In this document: positions 43,301 through 54,279 of the stretch, in pieces
Layout of the letters: the number at the start of each line of letters is the position of its first letter
Position numbering within the stretch: the stretch's first letter is position 1
Source: Siphonodentalium dalli
Taxonomy: Eukaryota; Mollusca; Scaphopoda; Gadilida; Siphonodentaliidae
Assembly: GCA_032622095.1 (NCBI GenBank)
Contig: CP136065.1
Coordinates: forward strand, 218,840,151-218,904,150
Direction of reading: 5' to 3'
DNA length: 64,000 nt
Program-made: the position numbers and the translations under genes
The notes under the pieces: model-generated
What the model saw: the letters and a program-made list of their open reading frames with translations, nothing else
Databases searched by the model: none
What the model was told of the DNA's origin: nothing

Positions 43301-46300
43301 GCAAAAATCCCTATTTTAATGGTATTTGTCGGTTTTTATGACCGTTTTGTGATAAAATTGACAAAAAATTAATATTCCTTGTGAAATTGGTGGTATTTGG
43401 ACCAAAAAAGTTACATTTTTCTATAAAAACACAAGATTAAACACAGAAAAAGCATTTTCTGTCTCCAGAAAAAGGGCAAGTCCTGCCCCCGCTCGCCCCC
43501 CTTGGTCAAGGGCAGGGGGGTCAGCTGCCCCCTCTGCCCCCCCCCTCTTCCGGCGCCCTGTATGGGAGCCTCACATATATAAGATAATGCACTGGCTTAC
43601 AAGGTCAAGGTAAATATTGTTAGGCCAATGTATTCTCTTATATATGCGAGACTCCCTATGGGAGACTCGCATATATAAGAGAATGCATTGGCACAGGGTT
43701 TTCACAAAATTTCAGGAAGATCCAGTCATGGAAAGGTTAATACTCCTGTGCACTAGATTCATAGATATATCAAAATTAGTATATGTCGTATATCTTCTTT
43801 AAAACTAAGTATAATTAAAGCAAAATATTAACACTGAAGACCAGCTATCTAAGCATAAAACATGTCAAACAATTTTGATTTGTGTAGCAGATCCTCATTC
43901 AAAACTAAGTAAATGATGTGTTTCATTGAGGTATGAAGCAATTAATTTGCATGTTTTCATACTCATCCACAGACCAATCAAATCAAGAATTTTTTGTCAA
44001 ATGCACATTCTAGTACACGTTCTACGCATGTGAATTTCCAAATGAATCTTACCACAAGCTCGTGCTCTCTTAATAATAGCTCTCCAATCCGACATGAACT
44101 GTTTGTTCACCAGGTTGGTACCGACATCCACCATTCTGTACATAAATTTTATTTTCGTTTCCAGTGGCCTCTCTGGTATTGTTACTGGCTTTGTCTGGTA
44201 GACACCCTCATCAGTCTGCTTCCATGTTGTTTTGAAAATATCTCCCAGTTCATGAGAAATGTCAATGTAATAGTCATCGATCTTCCTGAAAAATAGAAAT
44301 GTGTTGTCAAATACAATAAGCAGTTAATTATTTTAGTTATGAATGGCAACAAGCCATATTTCCGACTAAATCCTGAAAAGTTACCCATAATTCTGCTGTG
44401 GTTAAAGGAGTCGATTAATTAGAGCATTACTGTATTTTGTATCCCAATAAAACACTTAAACCCCTATTACACTGCATGAGCTTACCACCAGAGACTTCAT
44501 CTCAGTTAAGCTAAAACAATTTGCCATACTGAGATGTAAAGTGATAGTTTGTATATATAAATTTAGTTATAGCAGACGTTTTATAGTAACTTACGTGTAA
44601 CTACAATCGATCACTTTATCAACTAGTTTCTTTGGAATAATAATCTTCCCAAATCTGCGACTTTTCCCGTTCTTGTCTGTGTATAATTCTATCTTGGTGC
44701 GTTCATTTTTAGGAAGTTTGAGAGCTTTCTTCAGAGTTTCGACAGTCGTACATTCATTCAGGTTCACTGAAAATGTAAATAATTATATTGTTACAATACC
44801 CATAGTCAACTTTAACCCTTTCATGACGGGAGCCACGCTGGTGCAGCATTAAAGATCATGTGCCATTGCATGCATTCTCTTATATATGCGAGTCTCCCAT
44901 TGGGAACCTTGTATATATAAGTGAATGCACTGGCTTACAAGGTCAAGGTAAATATTGTCAGGCCAATGTATTCTCTTATATATGTGAGGCTTTCTATGGG
45001 AGACTCGCATATATAAGAGAATGCACTGGCACATGATATTTAATGCTGCACCAAATACTAAACATAAACTAGTCTTATAAATACTAAACATAAACTAGTC
45101 TTATAAATACTAAACATAAACTAGTCTTATAAATACTAAACATAAACTAGTCTTATAAATACTAAACATAAACTAGTCTTATAAATACTAAACATAAACT
45201 AGTCTTATAAATACTAAACATAAACTAGTCATATAAATACTAAACATAAACTAGTCTTACAAATACTAAACATAAACAAGCCTTATAAATACTAAACATA
45301 AACTAGCCTTATAATTACTAAACATGAACTAGTCTTATAAATACTAAACATAAACTAGTCTTATAAATACTAAACATAAACTAGCCTTATAAATACTTAA
45401 CATAAACTAGTCTTATAAATACTAAACATAAACTAGCCTTATAAATACTAAACATAAACTAGCCTTATAAATACTAAACATAAACTAGTCTTATAAATAC
45501 TAAACATAAACTAGTCTTATAAATACTAAACATAAACTAGTCTTATAAATACTAAACATAAACAAGCCTTATAAATACTAAACATAAACAAGCCTTATAA
45601 ATACTAAACATAAACTAGTCTTATAAATACTAAACATAAACAAGCCTTATAAATACTAAACATAAACTAGTCTTACAAATACTAAACATAAACTAGCCTT
45701 ATAAATACTAAACATAAACTAGTCTTACAAATACTAAACATAAACTAGTCTTAAAAATACTAAACATAAATAAGCTTTATAAATACTAAATATAAACTAG
45801 TCTTAAAAATACTAAATATAAACTAGCCTTATAAATACTAAACATAAACTAGTCTTATAAATACTAAACATAAACTGGTCTTATAAATACTAAACATAAA
45901 CTAGTCTTATAAATACTAAACATAAACTAGCCTTATAAATCCTAAACATAAAATAGTCATATAAATGCTAAACATAAACTAGTCTTATAAATGCTAAACA
46001 TAAACTAGTCTTATAAATACTAAACATAAACTAGCCTTATAATTACTAAACATAAACAAGCCTTATAAATACTAAACATAAACTAGTCTTATAAATACTA
46101 AACATAAACTAGCCTTATAAATACTGAACATAAACAAGCCTTATAAATACTAAACATAAACTAGCCTTATAAATACTAAACATAAACTATTCTTACAAAT
46201 ACTAAACATAAACTAGTCTTATAAATACTAAACATAAACTAGTCTTATAAATACTAAACATAAACTAGTCTTATAAATACTAAACATAAACTAGTCTTAT

Positions 46301-47617
46301 AAATACTAAACATAAACTAGTCTTACAAATACTAAACATAAAAACTAGCCTTATAATTACTAAACATGAACTAGCCTTATAAATACTGAACATAAACTAG
46401 CCTTATAAATGCTAAACATAAAATAGTCATATAAATGCTAAACATAAACTAGTCTTACAAATACTAAACATAAAAACTAGCCTTATAATTACTAAACATA
46501 AACTAGCCTTATAAATACTGAACATAAACTAGCCTTATAAATGCTAAACATAAAATAGTCTTATAAATACTAAACATAAACTAGTCTTATAATTACTAAA
46601 CATAAACTAGCCTTATAAATACTAAACATAAACTAGCCTTATAAATACTGAACATAAACAAGCCTTATAATTACTAAACATAAACAAGCCTTATAATTAC
46701 TAAACATAAACTAGTCTTACAAATACTAAACATAAACTAGCCTTATAATTACTAAACATGAACTAGCCTTATAAATACTAAACATAAACTAGTCTTACAA
46801 ATACTAAACATAAACTAGCCTTACAAATACTAAACATAAACTAGCCTTATAAATACTAAACATAAACTAGTATTACAAATACTAAACATAAACTAGCCTT
46901 ATAAATACTAAACATAAACTAGTCTTATAAATACTAAACATAAACTAGCCTTATAACTACTAAACATAAACTAGTATTACAAATACTAAACATAAACTAG
47001 CCTTATAAATACTAAACAAAGCAAATTGTTGTCAAATTAATTGTTTGTGTGTCGATCTCTCTGAATCACCAAAATTCTGTGAATATAATGTATAGATAAT
47101 TCTTTATGTAATGATATAGATCTACATCCTTTATATGTTTTAAATGCCTTGCAGGGGTGACAAGGCAGGGGTGACTAGACGGGCCAACAATAATCTACTC
47201 TGATAGATAGGAAGAGTTAATAAGTTGGTTTAATTTTTTGTGACCCGTTAATAGAAGTTCTTATTTCTGTGTCTAAAATGGGGGAATGAATATTATATTG
47301 TAGCTAGACGAATTGTGGCCATCATTGTAATATGTTCCATTAGTAAGCACTTCTGGTAGTACAGTAGCGGACCTACTGATTATAAATAAACACATTTTAA
47401 CACAACCAGTAAAATTAAGTTCTTTCTTTTGTATTGAAAATTATCCAATTTAAAAAAAGTTTAAAGTGCACCAGTATGAAAGACTTGATTATGTGCAACA
47501 AAGAATGTCAGTCATATCACTGTGAATGCGAATATATATATATATACATGTATGGCCTAAATAGGCAGACTATAAAAAATACTTACTTATATAAAGGGTG
47601 TGGTAATGCTTCCCCAT
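36893..47617 (-). CDS. Gene C: RRM-TatD(pseudo)-TM fusion protein, complete, 7 coding exons
   Basis: Joined segments: 47617-47587, 44766-44595, 44285-44053, 42063-41968, 41321-41167, 39491-39311, 37398-36893. The total is 1374 nt, 457 codons plus stop, with all phases matching and no internal stop. The layout is that of gene A: RRM-like domain about 6-80, TatD-like about 119-386, TM about 412-436, tail 21 residues. Differences from A of interest: MNLNECTT in the RRM, VDVGTNLV at 120, GECVLDY in exon 5, and His243 retained at the position that is Tyr in A and Phe in D. Asn267 and Arg311 still replace the other metal ligands. The two other catalytic losses suggest that it too is inactive. Intron 1 contains the 26-bp minisatellite, and the exon 6 acceptor abuts the 38-bp one. 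Confidence 0.8.
37399..39310 (-). other. Gene C intron 6
   Basis: Its first 130 bases match genes A and B. A 42-bp unit with 'tatccctcccccccacg' is repeated two and a half times at 38627-38735. Otherwise no exon or classified element is seen. Confidence 0.5.
39311..39491 (-). CDS. Gene C exon 6: TatD central strands
   Basis: 181 nt, acceptor GATTACAG, donor GTCTGTGG. VEHACELRKPLLLHGRKAHE keeps a His at the TatD ligand position, unlike A and D. PPVIINAWLGGKED and YVKNGYYIGLTG follow. The acceptor lies at the edge of the 38-bp minisatellite whose every unit contains a similar acceptor. Confidence 0.8.
39492..40815. repeat. 38-bp minisatellite carrying the exon 6 splice acceptor, about 30 units
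   Basis: On the minus strand the unit contains 'atgttggttacag' followed by 'gtagagctct', which is the end of intron 5 plus the first bases of exon 6. Clean units run from about 39603 to 40760. Variant patterns recur at a spacing of 456 bases (for example 'tgtaaacaac' at 39875 and 40331), so the array contains a 12-unit higher-order repeat. Periodic minus frames across it (68 codons) are artefacts of the repeat. Confidence 0.9.
41167..41321 (-). CDS. Gene C exon 5: TatD GEC motif
   Basis: 155 nt, acceptor TTATTCCAG, donor GTTTGT. LDYETTWTKKGGSDVRALAQ then HEACVAIGECVLDYTKD. The Glu of GEC is kept; the following Gly is Val. Confidence 0.8.
41580..41760 (+). mobile_element. Middle part of the tRNA-derived SINE
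   Basis: Contains 'cagcaatggcttggccg', 'gcgccaagttgtgaccctt' and 'gagcatggtcgctcatac' as in 1625-2055, without a clear head or (TTA)n tail. In gene C intron 4 (41322-41967). Confidence 0.6.
41968..42063 (-). CDS. Gene C exon 4: TatD strand-helix
   Basis: 96 nt, acceptor TGTTACAG, donor GTAACTGG. It encodes GIEKIIILGCPEEQSEMKRL followed by ASHFKGFVYFTA. Confidence 0.78.
42141..42332. mobile_element. TA-type palindromic MITE (ends CAGTAATGCCC)
   Basis: CAGTAATGCCCTAAGTAATC to ATTACTG with TA at both sides. The centre is shortened compared with 29317-29529. Confidence 0.82.
43187..43560. mobile_element. hAT-like MITE, ends CAGGGGCGCCGGAAG, 8-bp duplication
   Basis: CAGGGGCGCCGGAAG and CTTCCGGCGCCCTG are inverted ends; TATGGGAG flanks both sides exactly (43179-43186 and 43561-43568). 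CAGGG ends plus 8 bp are classical for hAT. Inserted into a GCATT-type palindrome. 374 bp, non-coding. Confidence 0.92.
43617..43695. repeat. GCATT-type palindrome
   Basis: 'ggccaatgtattctcttata' to its complement, a perfect hairpin of about 70 bases, part of the older element ending in TTAA at 43740. Confidence 0.75.
44053..44285 (-). CDS. Gene C exon 3: linker and TatD start
   Basis: 233 nt, same phases as in A. It encodes KIDDYYIDISHELGDIF, the linker with YQTKPVTIPERPLETKI, and MVDVGTNLVNKQFMSDWR. The plus-strand frame of 100 codons here is antisense shadow. Confidence 0.78.
44340..44432. mobile_element. One arm of the TA-type MITE in gene C intron 2
   Basis: 'atgaatggcaacaagccata' to 'gagcattactg'. 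Only the right arm is present. Confidence 0.7.
44595..44766 (-). CDS. Gene C exon 2: RRM-like domain
   Basis: 172 nt, acceptor TTTTCAG, donor GTAAGT. MNLNECTTVETLKKALKLPK is followed by TKIELYTDKNGKSRRFGKII and PKKLVDKVIDCSYT. RNP1-like KSRRFGKIII again has Lys at an aromatic position. Confidence 0.75.
44812..45050. mobile_element. TTAA-type MITE, right end lost to the minisatellite
   Basis: TTAA-CCCTTTCATGACGGGAGC start, two palindromes (about 44862-44935 and 44963-45030), then 'atttaatgctgcacca', where the 26-bp array begins instead of the usual right end. Confidence 0.75.
45051..47015. repeat. 26-bp minisatellite, about 75 units, in gene C intron 1
   Basis: Unit AAATACTAAACATAAACTAG followed by TCTTAT, with common variants (GCCTTAT, TCTTACAAA, CAAGCC). 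Nearly 2 kb, starting exactly where a TTAA MITE is broken. AT-rich, no frame. Confidence 0.93.
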
Positions 47618-47739
47618 TTTGGTGAGAGTTGTCTCCCATTAAAAAACAATTAATCATTTCATTTCATTTTTACACTTTTTATTAATCCAGAGATTTATTG
47701 ATTGCACAACCGTCTGCTCAAACCTGTCTGATGTTTCTA
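47587..47739 (-). CDS. Gene C exon 1: 5' UTR plus start codon
   Basis: ATG at 47617-47615 gives MGKHYHTLYI plus one base; donor GTAAGT at 47586. 47618-47739 is 5' UTR after a TTTACAG acceptor-like site. Context and phase are as in A and unit 0. Confidence 0.7.
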
Positions 47740-48839
47740 CTGTAAACAAATGTAGGATTATCTCTCTTAGATTAACCACCTATATGCTAAAACTAATAAA
47801 TACAGTGACCAGCTTTGAATGTAAATGTATTGCCGGTATTACTTATTGATAGTTCATTTTGAAAATACACATACCAGTATACTAAGATAGCAATACACAA
47901 TTGCCAGTAATTATGGCCAATCTGGAAAGGGGTTCTGTACTTCAAATTTTTGCTGAGCCATTATCTTTGGCATAGCTAGGTCCCATCAAGATGTTATATT
48001 TTCGACAGCAAATGTCTGTACTTCAGCTTCCTGCAATTTGTCAAGAATTATGCCCCTTGGTTTGCATACACAAAACTCTTAATTTTACCTATGTTTTTTT
48101 ACTCAAATTGACCATTATCAACACAAAAACAGACCATGACAGAGCGAATGTCAGTAAATAAGCTTCTTCTACCTGATAGAGCTATGTTAGAGCTGAGAAA
48201 TATATGAAATAGAAAAAAAGATGTCCTAGCAATTTGAAAAAAAACATCTTGCAAACGCAGATGACAGAATTGAGGGGAGAGAAATTCCTATAAACAAATA
48301 CAGCGTTGGCCTCCACTGAATACTAAAATTGTGTTACTTATCCAAATTGTTCACTTTTTTTAAAATCTTTTTCAGCTTTGTAAAATAGTTAAACCTTCAA
48401 ACCAGTAATGACACATTTAACACAGGCTACACTGGCTGTTATGCCCCCCAGATACTTATTTTTCTAGTTTCCAGACCCCAACAACCCGATAAATCGTGTA
48501 CTGCTACTTAAGTTCTTCATGTGAACCCAGAGTTTAGAAAAAAAACTGGTATACATTATTTATAGCATGCATATGTGGCTAAAACAAATTAGTTATAATG
48601 GCATAAAAATAATCTATTTTGAAAGATTAGCAGCTTCTAAATATCAGACTAAATTTCATAACATATAGAGACTGCCATCTTTGGCTGGCTGCCACATTTT
48701 AACATATTTGAAATGCAATCAACCATTGACCCTCCCCACCTGATATCGATCATGCCATGAATCTCTACTCTGGCTATATATACCGCCCGTGTAGAGATCA
48801 TATTCCGCCTGTTCAAAACATGGGAACTTTTTTTATATT

Positions 48840-49301
48840 TTAACCCTTTACCCAACAAAGCGGCCAAAAACGCCCAAATAAAGCTTCAACAGCCTAAAAT
48901 ATCTTCGGTCTGTCTCACTAACACCATACAAATATGGATATCATTGGAACCGGTTCATTGACCACATTGTGATGGTTACAGTTATGCCCTGTTCCAATGC
49001 ATTCTCTTATATATGCGAGTCGACCATAGGTCGCCTCGCATATATAAGAGAATGCATTGGCCTAAAAAAAATCTTTTTTAACACTTTTTACCATTTTTTC
49101 TTACATTCTTTAACAATTTTATAATTTTTTCTTACATTTTTTAACAATTTTTATAATATTTTTCTACATTCTTTGACAATTTTATCATTTTTAATGTGTT
49201 AAGCCAATGCATTCTCTTATATATGCGAGGCGACCTATGGTCGACTCGCATATATAAGATAATGCATTGGCACAGGGCCGTTCTGTTGGGTAAAGGGTTA
49301 A
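48840..49301. mobile_element. TTAA-flanked MITE (CCCTTTACCCAACA) with two hairpins
   Basis: TTAA at both ends. Palindromes at 48991-49062 and 49202-49275, in opposite orientation, are separated by repeats of 'ttctta(c)attctttaacaa'. Confidence 0.85.
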
Positions 49302-49736
49302 CAGGGAAGTTTATAACATTGAAAAAACAATGCAGGTAATATATTTCTTTGTTAATACATCTTCCTTTATAATGTATTTCACAGTAGATGAAGGTCCCAG
49401 CTCAAGATTGCCTGGGAGAAGAAAAAAACGTTATGAGTGCTGAAAGACTTGGAGCATTTGCACTCAACCAATTATACAATGTGGGGGATAGCAGAAACGT
49501 GGACTACAGACTCTGCACCGAGTCACAGTCACAAGTTTTAAGCACATTTATTCATTGTCTAACTTCTATACAACATAGTCTGGAGATAAGAAAATACACT
49601 ACACATCACAACAATGTGCATACAATGTATTATATATGATGTCCACGGCAGCAACTTGACAGTTTCTGTAACACAAACATGCACATATAGCAAAGTAAGA
49701 TTAATCACATTTCCCTCCATTTAAGGTATTTTATAA

Positions 49737-49863
49737 TGATTGGACCGGTCTGGACTGGTCCAGGCAAGAATACCGGACCACCGAGAGCTGGACTGGACCA
49801 GACTGGACCATCTCTTCACTGGACCAGACAACCACTGGTGGTCCGGTCCAGTCCGCATCCCTA
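49737..49863. repeat. GGTCC/GGACC-rich short repeats
   Basis: 'ggactggaccagactggacc' and close variants in both orientations, ending 'tccgcatccctag', which resembles a hAT-type terminus. No second terminus is found. Confidence 0.5.
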
Positions 49864-50299
49864 GCACCCAAGGACCTTCCATACCAATTAAATTATTGCC
49901 AATTGGCCAAAAGATTTTTCGGCCCAGCATGAACACTGATGGAAATGGGTTCCTTGGGTTTTTAGCATCCAATTGGCTCAGAAAAGTACTATTAACTGGA
50001 CACATAGTTATTGATTCTGAAGAAAAAATAAATAAAATTCCATATATATGTACCGGTAGCCTCTTTTATTCCTGGCAAGAGCTGACCACCCATTCTGAGA
50101 AAATGTTTACTAATATCTGATGGACAAAATAGAAATAGAATAAGATTTAGAGTACTTTTGATTTTAACACCAAAAAGCAAACCACAGAAACGATACTTCT
50201 CCAATTGATCCTCTAGTGGATAGAGAGAAGATTCCAGGTGAAAAGAATGTATTCGAGTTGTCACCTCTCCCCATTTCCTGCGTGTTTGCACAAGTATAG

Positions 50300-50715
50300 T
50301 TAACCCTTTACCCAACAGAACGGCCCTGTGCCAATGCATTCTCTTATATATGCGAGTCGACCATAGGTCGCCTCGCATATATAAGAGAATGCATTGGCTT
50401 ATCACATATTAAAAATGATAAAATTGTCAAAAATGTAGAAAAATATTATAAAAATTGTTAAAAAATGTAGAAAAATATTATAAAAATTGTTAGGCCAATG
50501 CATTCTCTTATATATGCGAGGCGACCTATGGTCGACTCGCATATATAAGGGAATGCATTGGCACAGGGCATAACTGTAACCATCACAATGTGGTCAATGA
50601 ACCGGTTCCAATGATATCCATATTTGTATGGTGTTATTGAGACAGACCGAAGATATTTTAGGCTGTTGAAGCTTTATTTGGGCGTTTTTTGCCGTTTTGT
50701 TGGGTAAAGGGTTAA
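50300..50715. mobile_element. TTAA-flanked MITE (CCCTTTACCCAACAG) with two hairpins
   Basis: Same family as 6318-6706. Palindromes at 50328-50396 and 50491-50562. It sits just downstream of the orphan exon fragment, as 6318-6706 does for gene A. Confidence 0.85.
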
Positions 50716-50848
50716 AGAGTGAAAGCATACATATAAACATCAGAATTAACAATATGGTTGCTAATTTTGTTTTATTAATATAGAATGTAAAATATTGTAT
50801 ATAAAAATAGGTAAAAATGGATGATAAATTGGAAGAATAAATGTGGCA

Positions 50849-51010
50849 TCATCTATTAAATAGTTCTAATGAATGATCCATTTTGAAGTAACCCAGAGTC
50901 CGCAACAACCAAAGAACATAACGTCCGGCAAAAATCACACAAATTATGAGGAATTTCTCTAAATAATATCTATTCTCTGTGGAAGCCACAGTTTCACTTA
51001 TTCCTGCATT
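50849..51010 (-). pseudogene. Fragment of an RRM-TatD gene terminal exon (TM and stop)
   Basis: Reads YYLEKFLIICVIFAGRYVLW then LLRTLGYFKMDHSLELFNR and a stop at 50851-50849, clearly the membrane span and tail of exon 7, nearest to D. The upstream part is cut by a hAT-like MITE starting at about 51012. Sequence at 52120-52240 matches D intron 5 (about 60060-60170), so a whole unit once lay here and has largely decayed. Confidence 0.72.
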
Positions 51011-51011
51011 G

Positions 51012-51565
51012 AAAGCCTTGAAATAGTATGTCTGTCATTTGCAGAATGAGGTCCACAGAGGGTGAATTTAGTGACACTACCCCACACTACAGGCTCCTCC
51101 TCTTTCAGCCACTTGGTGCCATATCGCGCTGCTGTGATCTTCACCAGTTTGCACCAAGATTCTCAATTCTCTGTCCGATGTGGAATTTCGGACAAGCCGA
51201 GTCATTCCCTCTCTCGAAATCGTCGATCCATGATGCTGTTGGTGTTAATGGTCGAGCCTAAGTAACCCAATTACTATGGGCTAGCATTACTAAATTCACT
51301 CTCTGAGGACCTCAATCTGCTTGGGCTTTATCTTCTGGGAAGTATCTATAGTCTCAAATTAACATTGTTTTTAGTTACTTTTTCCCTTCTGTTCAGTTTC
51401 TATATCTCCCAATTTGCAGAAGATAAACTGCATAATCGAGGTGACTAATGGGTGAACATCACCAACATCGACTGGGGATTTTCAATCTGATCCCCGGGCT
51501 AGCATCACTAATTTCATCATCAGGGGACCTCATTCTGCAAATGACACACACTATTTCAAGGCTTG
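51012..51565. mobile_element. hAT-like MITE, diverged and expanded copy
   Basis: AAGCCTTGAAATAGTATGTC at the left and ATTTCAAGGCTTG at the right, with 'cagaatgaggtcc' hairpin parts. It interrupts the orphan exon fragment. No clear target duplication. Confidence 0.65.
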
Positions 51566-51593
51566 GTGATGCGTCCTTTGCATTGTATCCATT

Positions 51594-52114
51594 AAAGGCC
51601 CACTTAATTTTCAAACCCCCAATATGGCTTAATTGTTGCCATTTATCGGAAAGCTCTTGGTGAGAGCTTTCTGATGAATGGCAATAAGCCATATTTCCGA
51701 CTAAATCCTGAAAAGTTACCCATAATTCTGCTTTGGTTAAGAGGTCAATTACTTAGGGCATTACTGTATATAAAATATATGCCATAGTATATACCAATGT
51801 GTTTTTTGTCATCTGGATTGTGGTAAAAAGTGTATTTTTTTCAATGGAGGGGGGAATAACTCTATATCTTAAAGATAGAGTTATTCCCCTTCCATTGGAA
51901 ATTCATCTTTAATTTGAATTCTGTTGCATTCTGGGAGCCAAAACGGGGGGAATCTTTCTATGATTTCAGCTGTTTTCTATTCACTATGGGCATCTTCTGA
52001 GACACAGATGTTTCACATGGTGATGAATTATAGTATTTTGATCATATTTTATGGCATAGATTGTTATTAAAACTGTATATCAAGTCAATATAAAAAATAT
52101 AAGTGGGCCTTTAA
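51594..52114. mobile_element. TTAA-flanked element (ends AGGCCCACTTA) with a nested TA MITE
   Basis: TTAA-AGGCCCACTTA and TAAGTGGGCCT-TTAA-type ends. A TA-type MITE (51619-51767) and a perfect short foldback (51844-51900) lie inside. Confidence 0.7.
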
Positions 52115-52244
52115 CGCACCCAACAACGATATTCTATTTTCAATGCAAGCCCCAATGCATACCTTGTATGGCATGGAAGAGCGTGACTCAAGACATCATG
52201 TTGTGGTTCTTGTTTTCAATAAATCAAGATGGAGGCTTAGTCTG

Positions 52245-52707
52245 CAAGCCTGAGTTTAGTGTGCCTGTCATTTACAGAATGAGGTCCCCTGAGGGTGAAT
52301 TTTGTGACGCTATCCCGCATAGCAGGCTAGCATCACTAAATTCACCTTCTGGGGACCTCATTCTACTTAGGCTTCATCTTCTCTGGAAAGTTTCTTTATT
52401 ATAAAATTTCTATAGAAATTAACTTCTTCACATAGATTCTATTTCTTTTTTAGTTTAGTTTCTGTATATCCCCAAATTGGCAGACGACACATTTCATAAT
52501 CGAGGTTCCCAATGGGTGTACATCACAATATTCACCATTTGGGAACTTAAATCTGAGTCTATGTCTCCCATAGCAAATGAGGCCATGCAGAATGAGGTCC
52601 CCAGAGGGTGAATTTGGAGATGTTAGCCCGCTATGCGGGATAGCATCACTAAATTCACCCTCTGGGACCTCAATCTGCAAATTACAGGCACACTAAACTC
52701 AGGCTTG
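52245..52707. mobile_element. hAT-like MITE (CAAGCCTGAGTTTAGTGTG)
   Basis: Inverted ends CAAGCCTGAGTTTAGTGTG. Flanks TTAGTCTG and TTAGTCTT form an 8-bp duplication with one mismatch. Two internal hairpins. Confidence 0.78.
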
Positions 52708-54279
52708 TTAGTCTTCAAAGCGAAGGAAAATTTGACTCGTATTCATGAGATTCAATGATTTAGCTATTGTGATTTGACAGGTTGGCCATTCAATATCACT
52801 ATATATAATCTATACTAATTAACCCTTTTACTGCTAAATAGATTTCCAGACATGTGCCTCACTGCTGAATATATTTCCATAATATAAGATAAGTATACCA
52901 TTAGTATGTATAAAATAATACAACTTAACCTTGAAACTTTGTTGCCATGGGGGTCTGCAATAATCACAGTCCGGGAGCTATGTGATTCAGGTTGTCACAC
53001 CTGGATTTCAGGCTAATTACAGGTGAAAAAGGGGTGTAAAATGTTGGTATCGTTTGGTGTGGTACAGTTACCATATATTCTGTGATCGAAAGTATTGTAT
53101 AGACAATTCTCCATTAGTATCATCTCTAAATATACTCTGGTAATGTGTGAGAGATTGTTCTGGTTACAGGATTTACGAATTACACGTGCGATTATACAGG
53201 TAGGTTTCCAGACATGCCCATCGTCGCTGAATATATTTCAATGATATATACCTATATTGCAGTACCGGTATATAATATTATGGATTTTACTCCCCGTTTG
53301 TATATATACTATATAATATTTAATATAATATTAAAACATAATATTGATAACTTTGTTGTCATGGGGGTCTACCATCTGGTTGTCACACCTGGATTTCAGA
53401 CAACAGATGAAAAAAACGTTGGTATCGGTGATACATTTATATTTCATTTGTTTTGTAATTGTATCGATTGATATTCTCCATTATCACATATATATTCTGG
53501 TAATTTGTGGGCGATTGTTCCAATTACAGGAATTACAAGTGCGATTTTCATGTAGGTATGGGTCATATACATGTATATATATAAACGTGATACACGCGGT
53601 ATTTACGATGGTACCGTCTATATAGGCCAACCTATAGTCTACTAAGAGCAACCAGTCAGTATAGATGTCACATCTTTTCAGTTAAATTGGTCGTTAGGAA
53701 TGTGAACGGAAATAATTCACGCAGGTGTGCCTGATCAACTCATACTTATATAAATATTGGACTATTGCCATCAAAAATCCACTTCGCTATGATCCCATTG
53801 CAAATGGTGGCCACATTATTTTGCCTGGAGCTGCCTGGTCTCCATTGTGTATATCCGTGTTATATGCCATAACAATCCTAAGATTCTGATGTAGGATTGA
53901 ACTGTTTACTTGTCTCACACCCTAAATTGTGCCCATAACGAAAAGATTTCCCGCTGTCATGTAATGTCAATGTCTAAAGGCGCCGCAGACCCCGCATTGT
54001 TCAATAGATCATTACCTGTAGTTCTATGACATCACAAGTTATATATAGTTACACAGGAATTACACCCAGTGACGTTAATATTGCTGTGCATTTCAAGTAG
54101 AAGGTCGCTGAATGGTCACTGTTGTAAAAAACTAAACGATGTTGATATATAGTCATACCTGAAAGCCGCGCTGAAAGGGTTAAGCTCAATTCTGTTTTTT
54201 CGATTGTTTGTTTGTCTGCTTATAGGTGACCAAGTGGCTGGACCTGGACCTGGAGCTGAAAATTTGAATATAGGGGTAA

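Larger units (their letters stand above)
42064..44052 (-). other. Gene C intron 3
   Basis: Contains a TA MITE (42141-42332), an older TTAA-type element from about 42367 to 43740, a relative of the AGGTACTC element (about 42590-43000), and the hAT-like element 43187-43560 nested in a palindrome. No exon is seen. Confidence 0.55.
47740..50848. other. Spacer upstream of gene C
   Basis: Contains two TTAA MITEs (48840-49301, 50300-50715) and a GGACCAGACTGGACC-rich stretch (49737-49863). Two frames (49388-49639 plus, 83 codons; 49740-50120 plus, 126 codons) show no recognisable domain. Nothing supported as a gene. Confidence 0.5.

Noticed and set aside
45051-47015. Regular 26-bp repeats resembling a CRISPR array or centromeric satellite
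   Set aside because: Head-to-tail units with no spacers, confined to one intron; a minisatellite explains it.
49740-50120. 126-codon plus frame
   Set aside because: The first third is GGACC-type short repeats; no domain or paralogue support.
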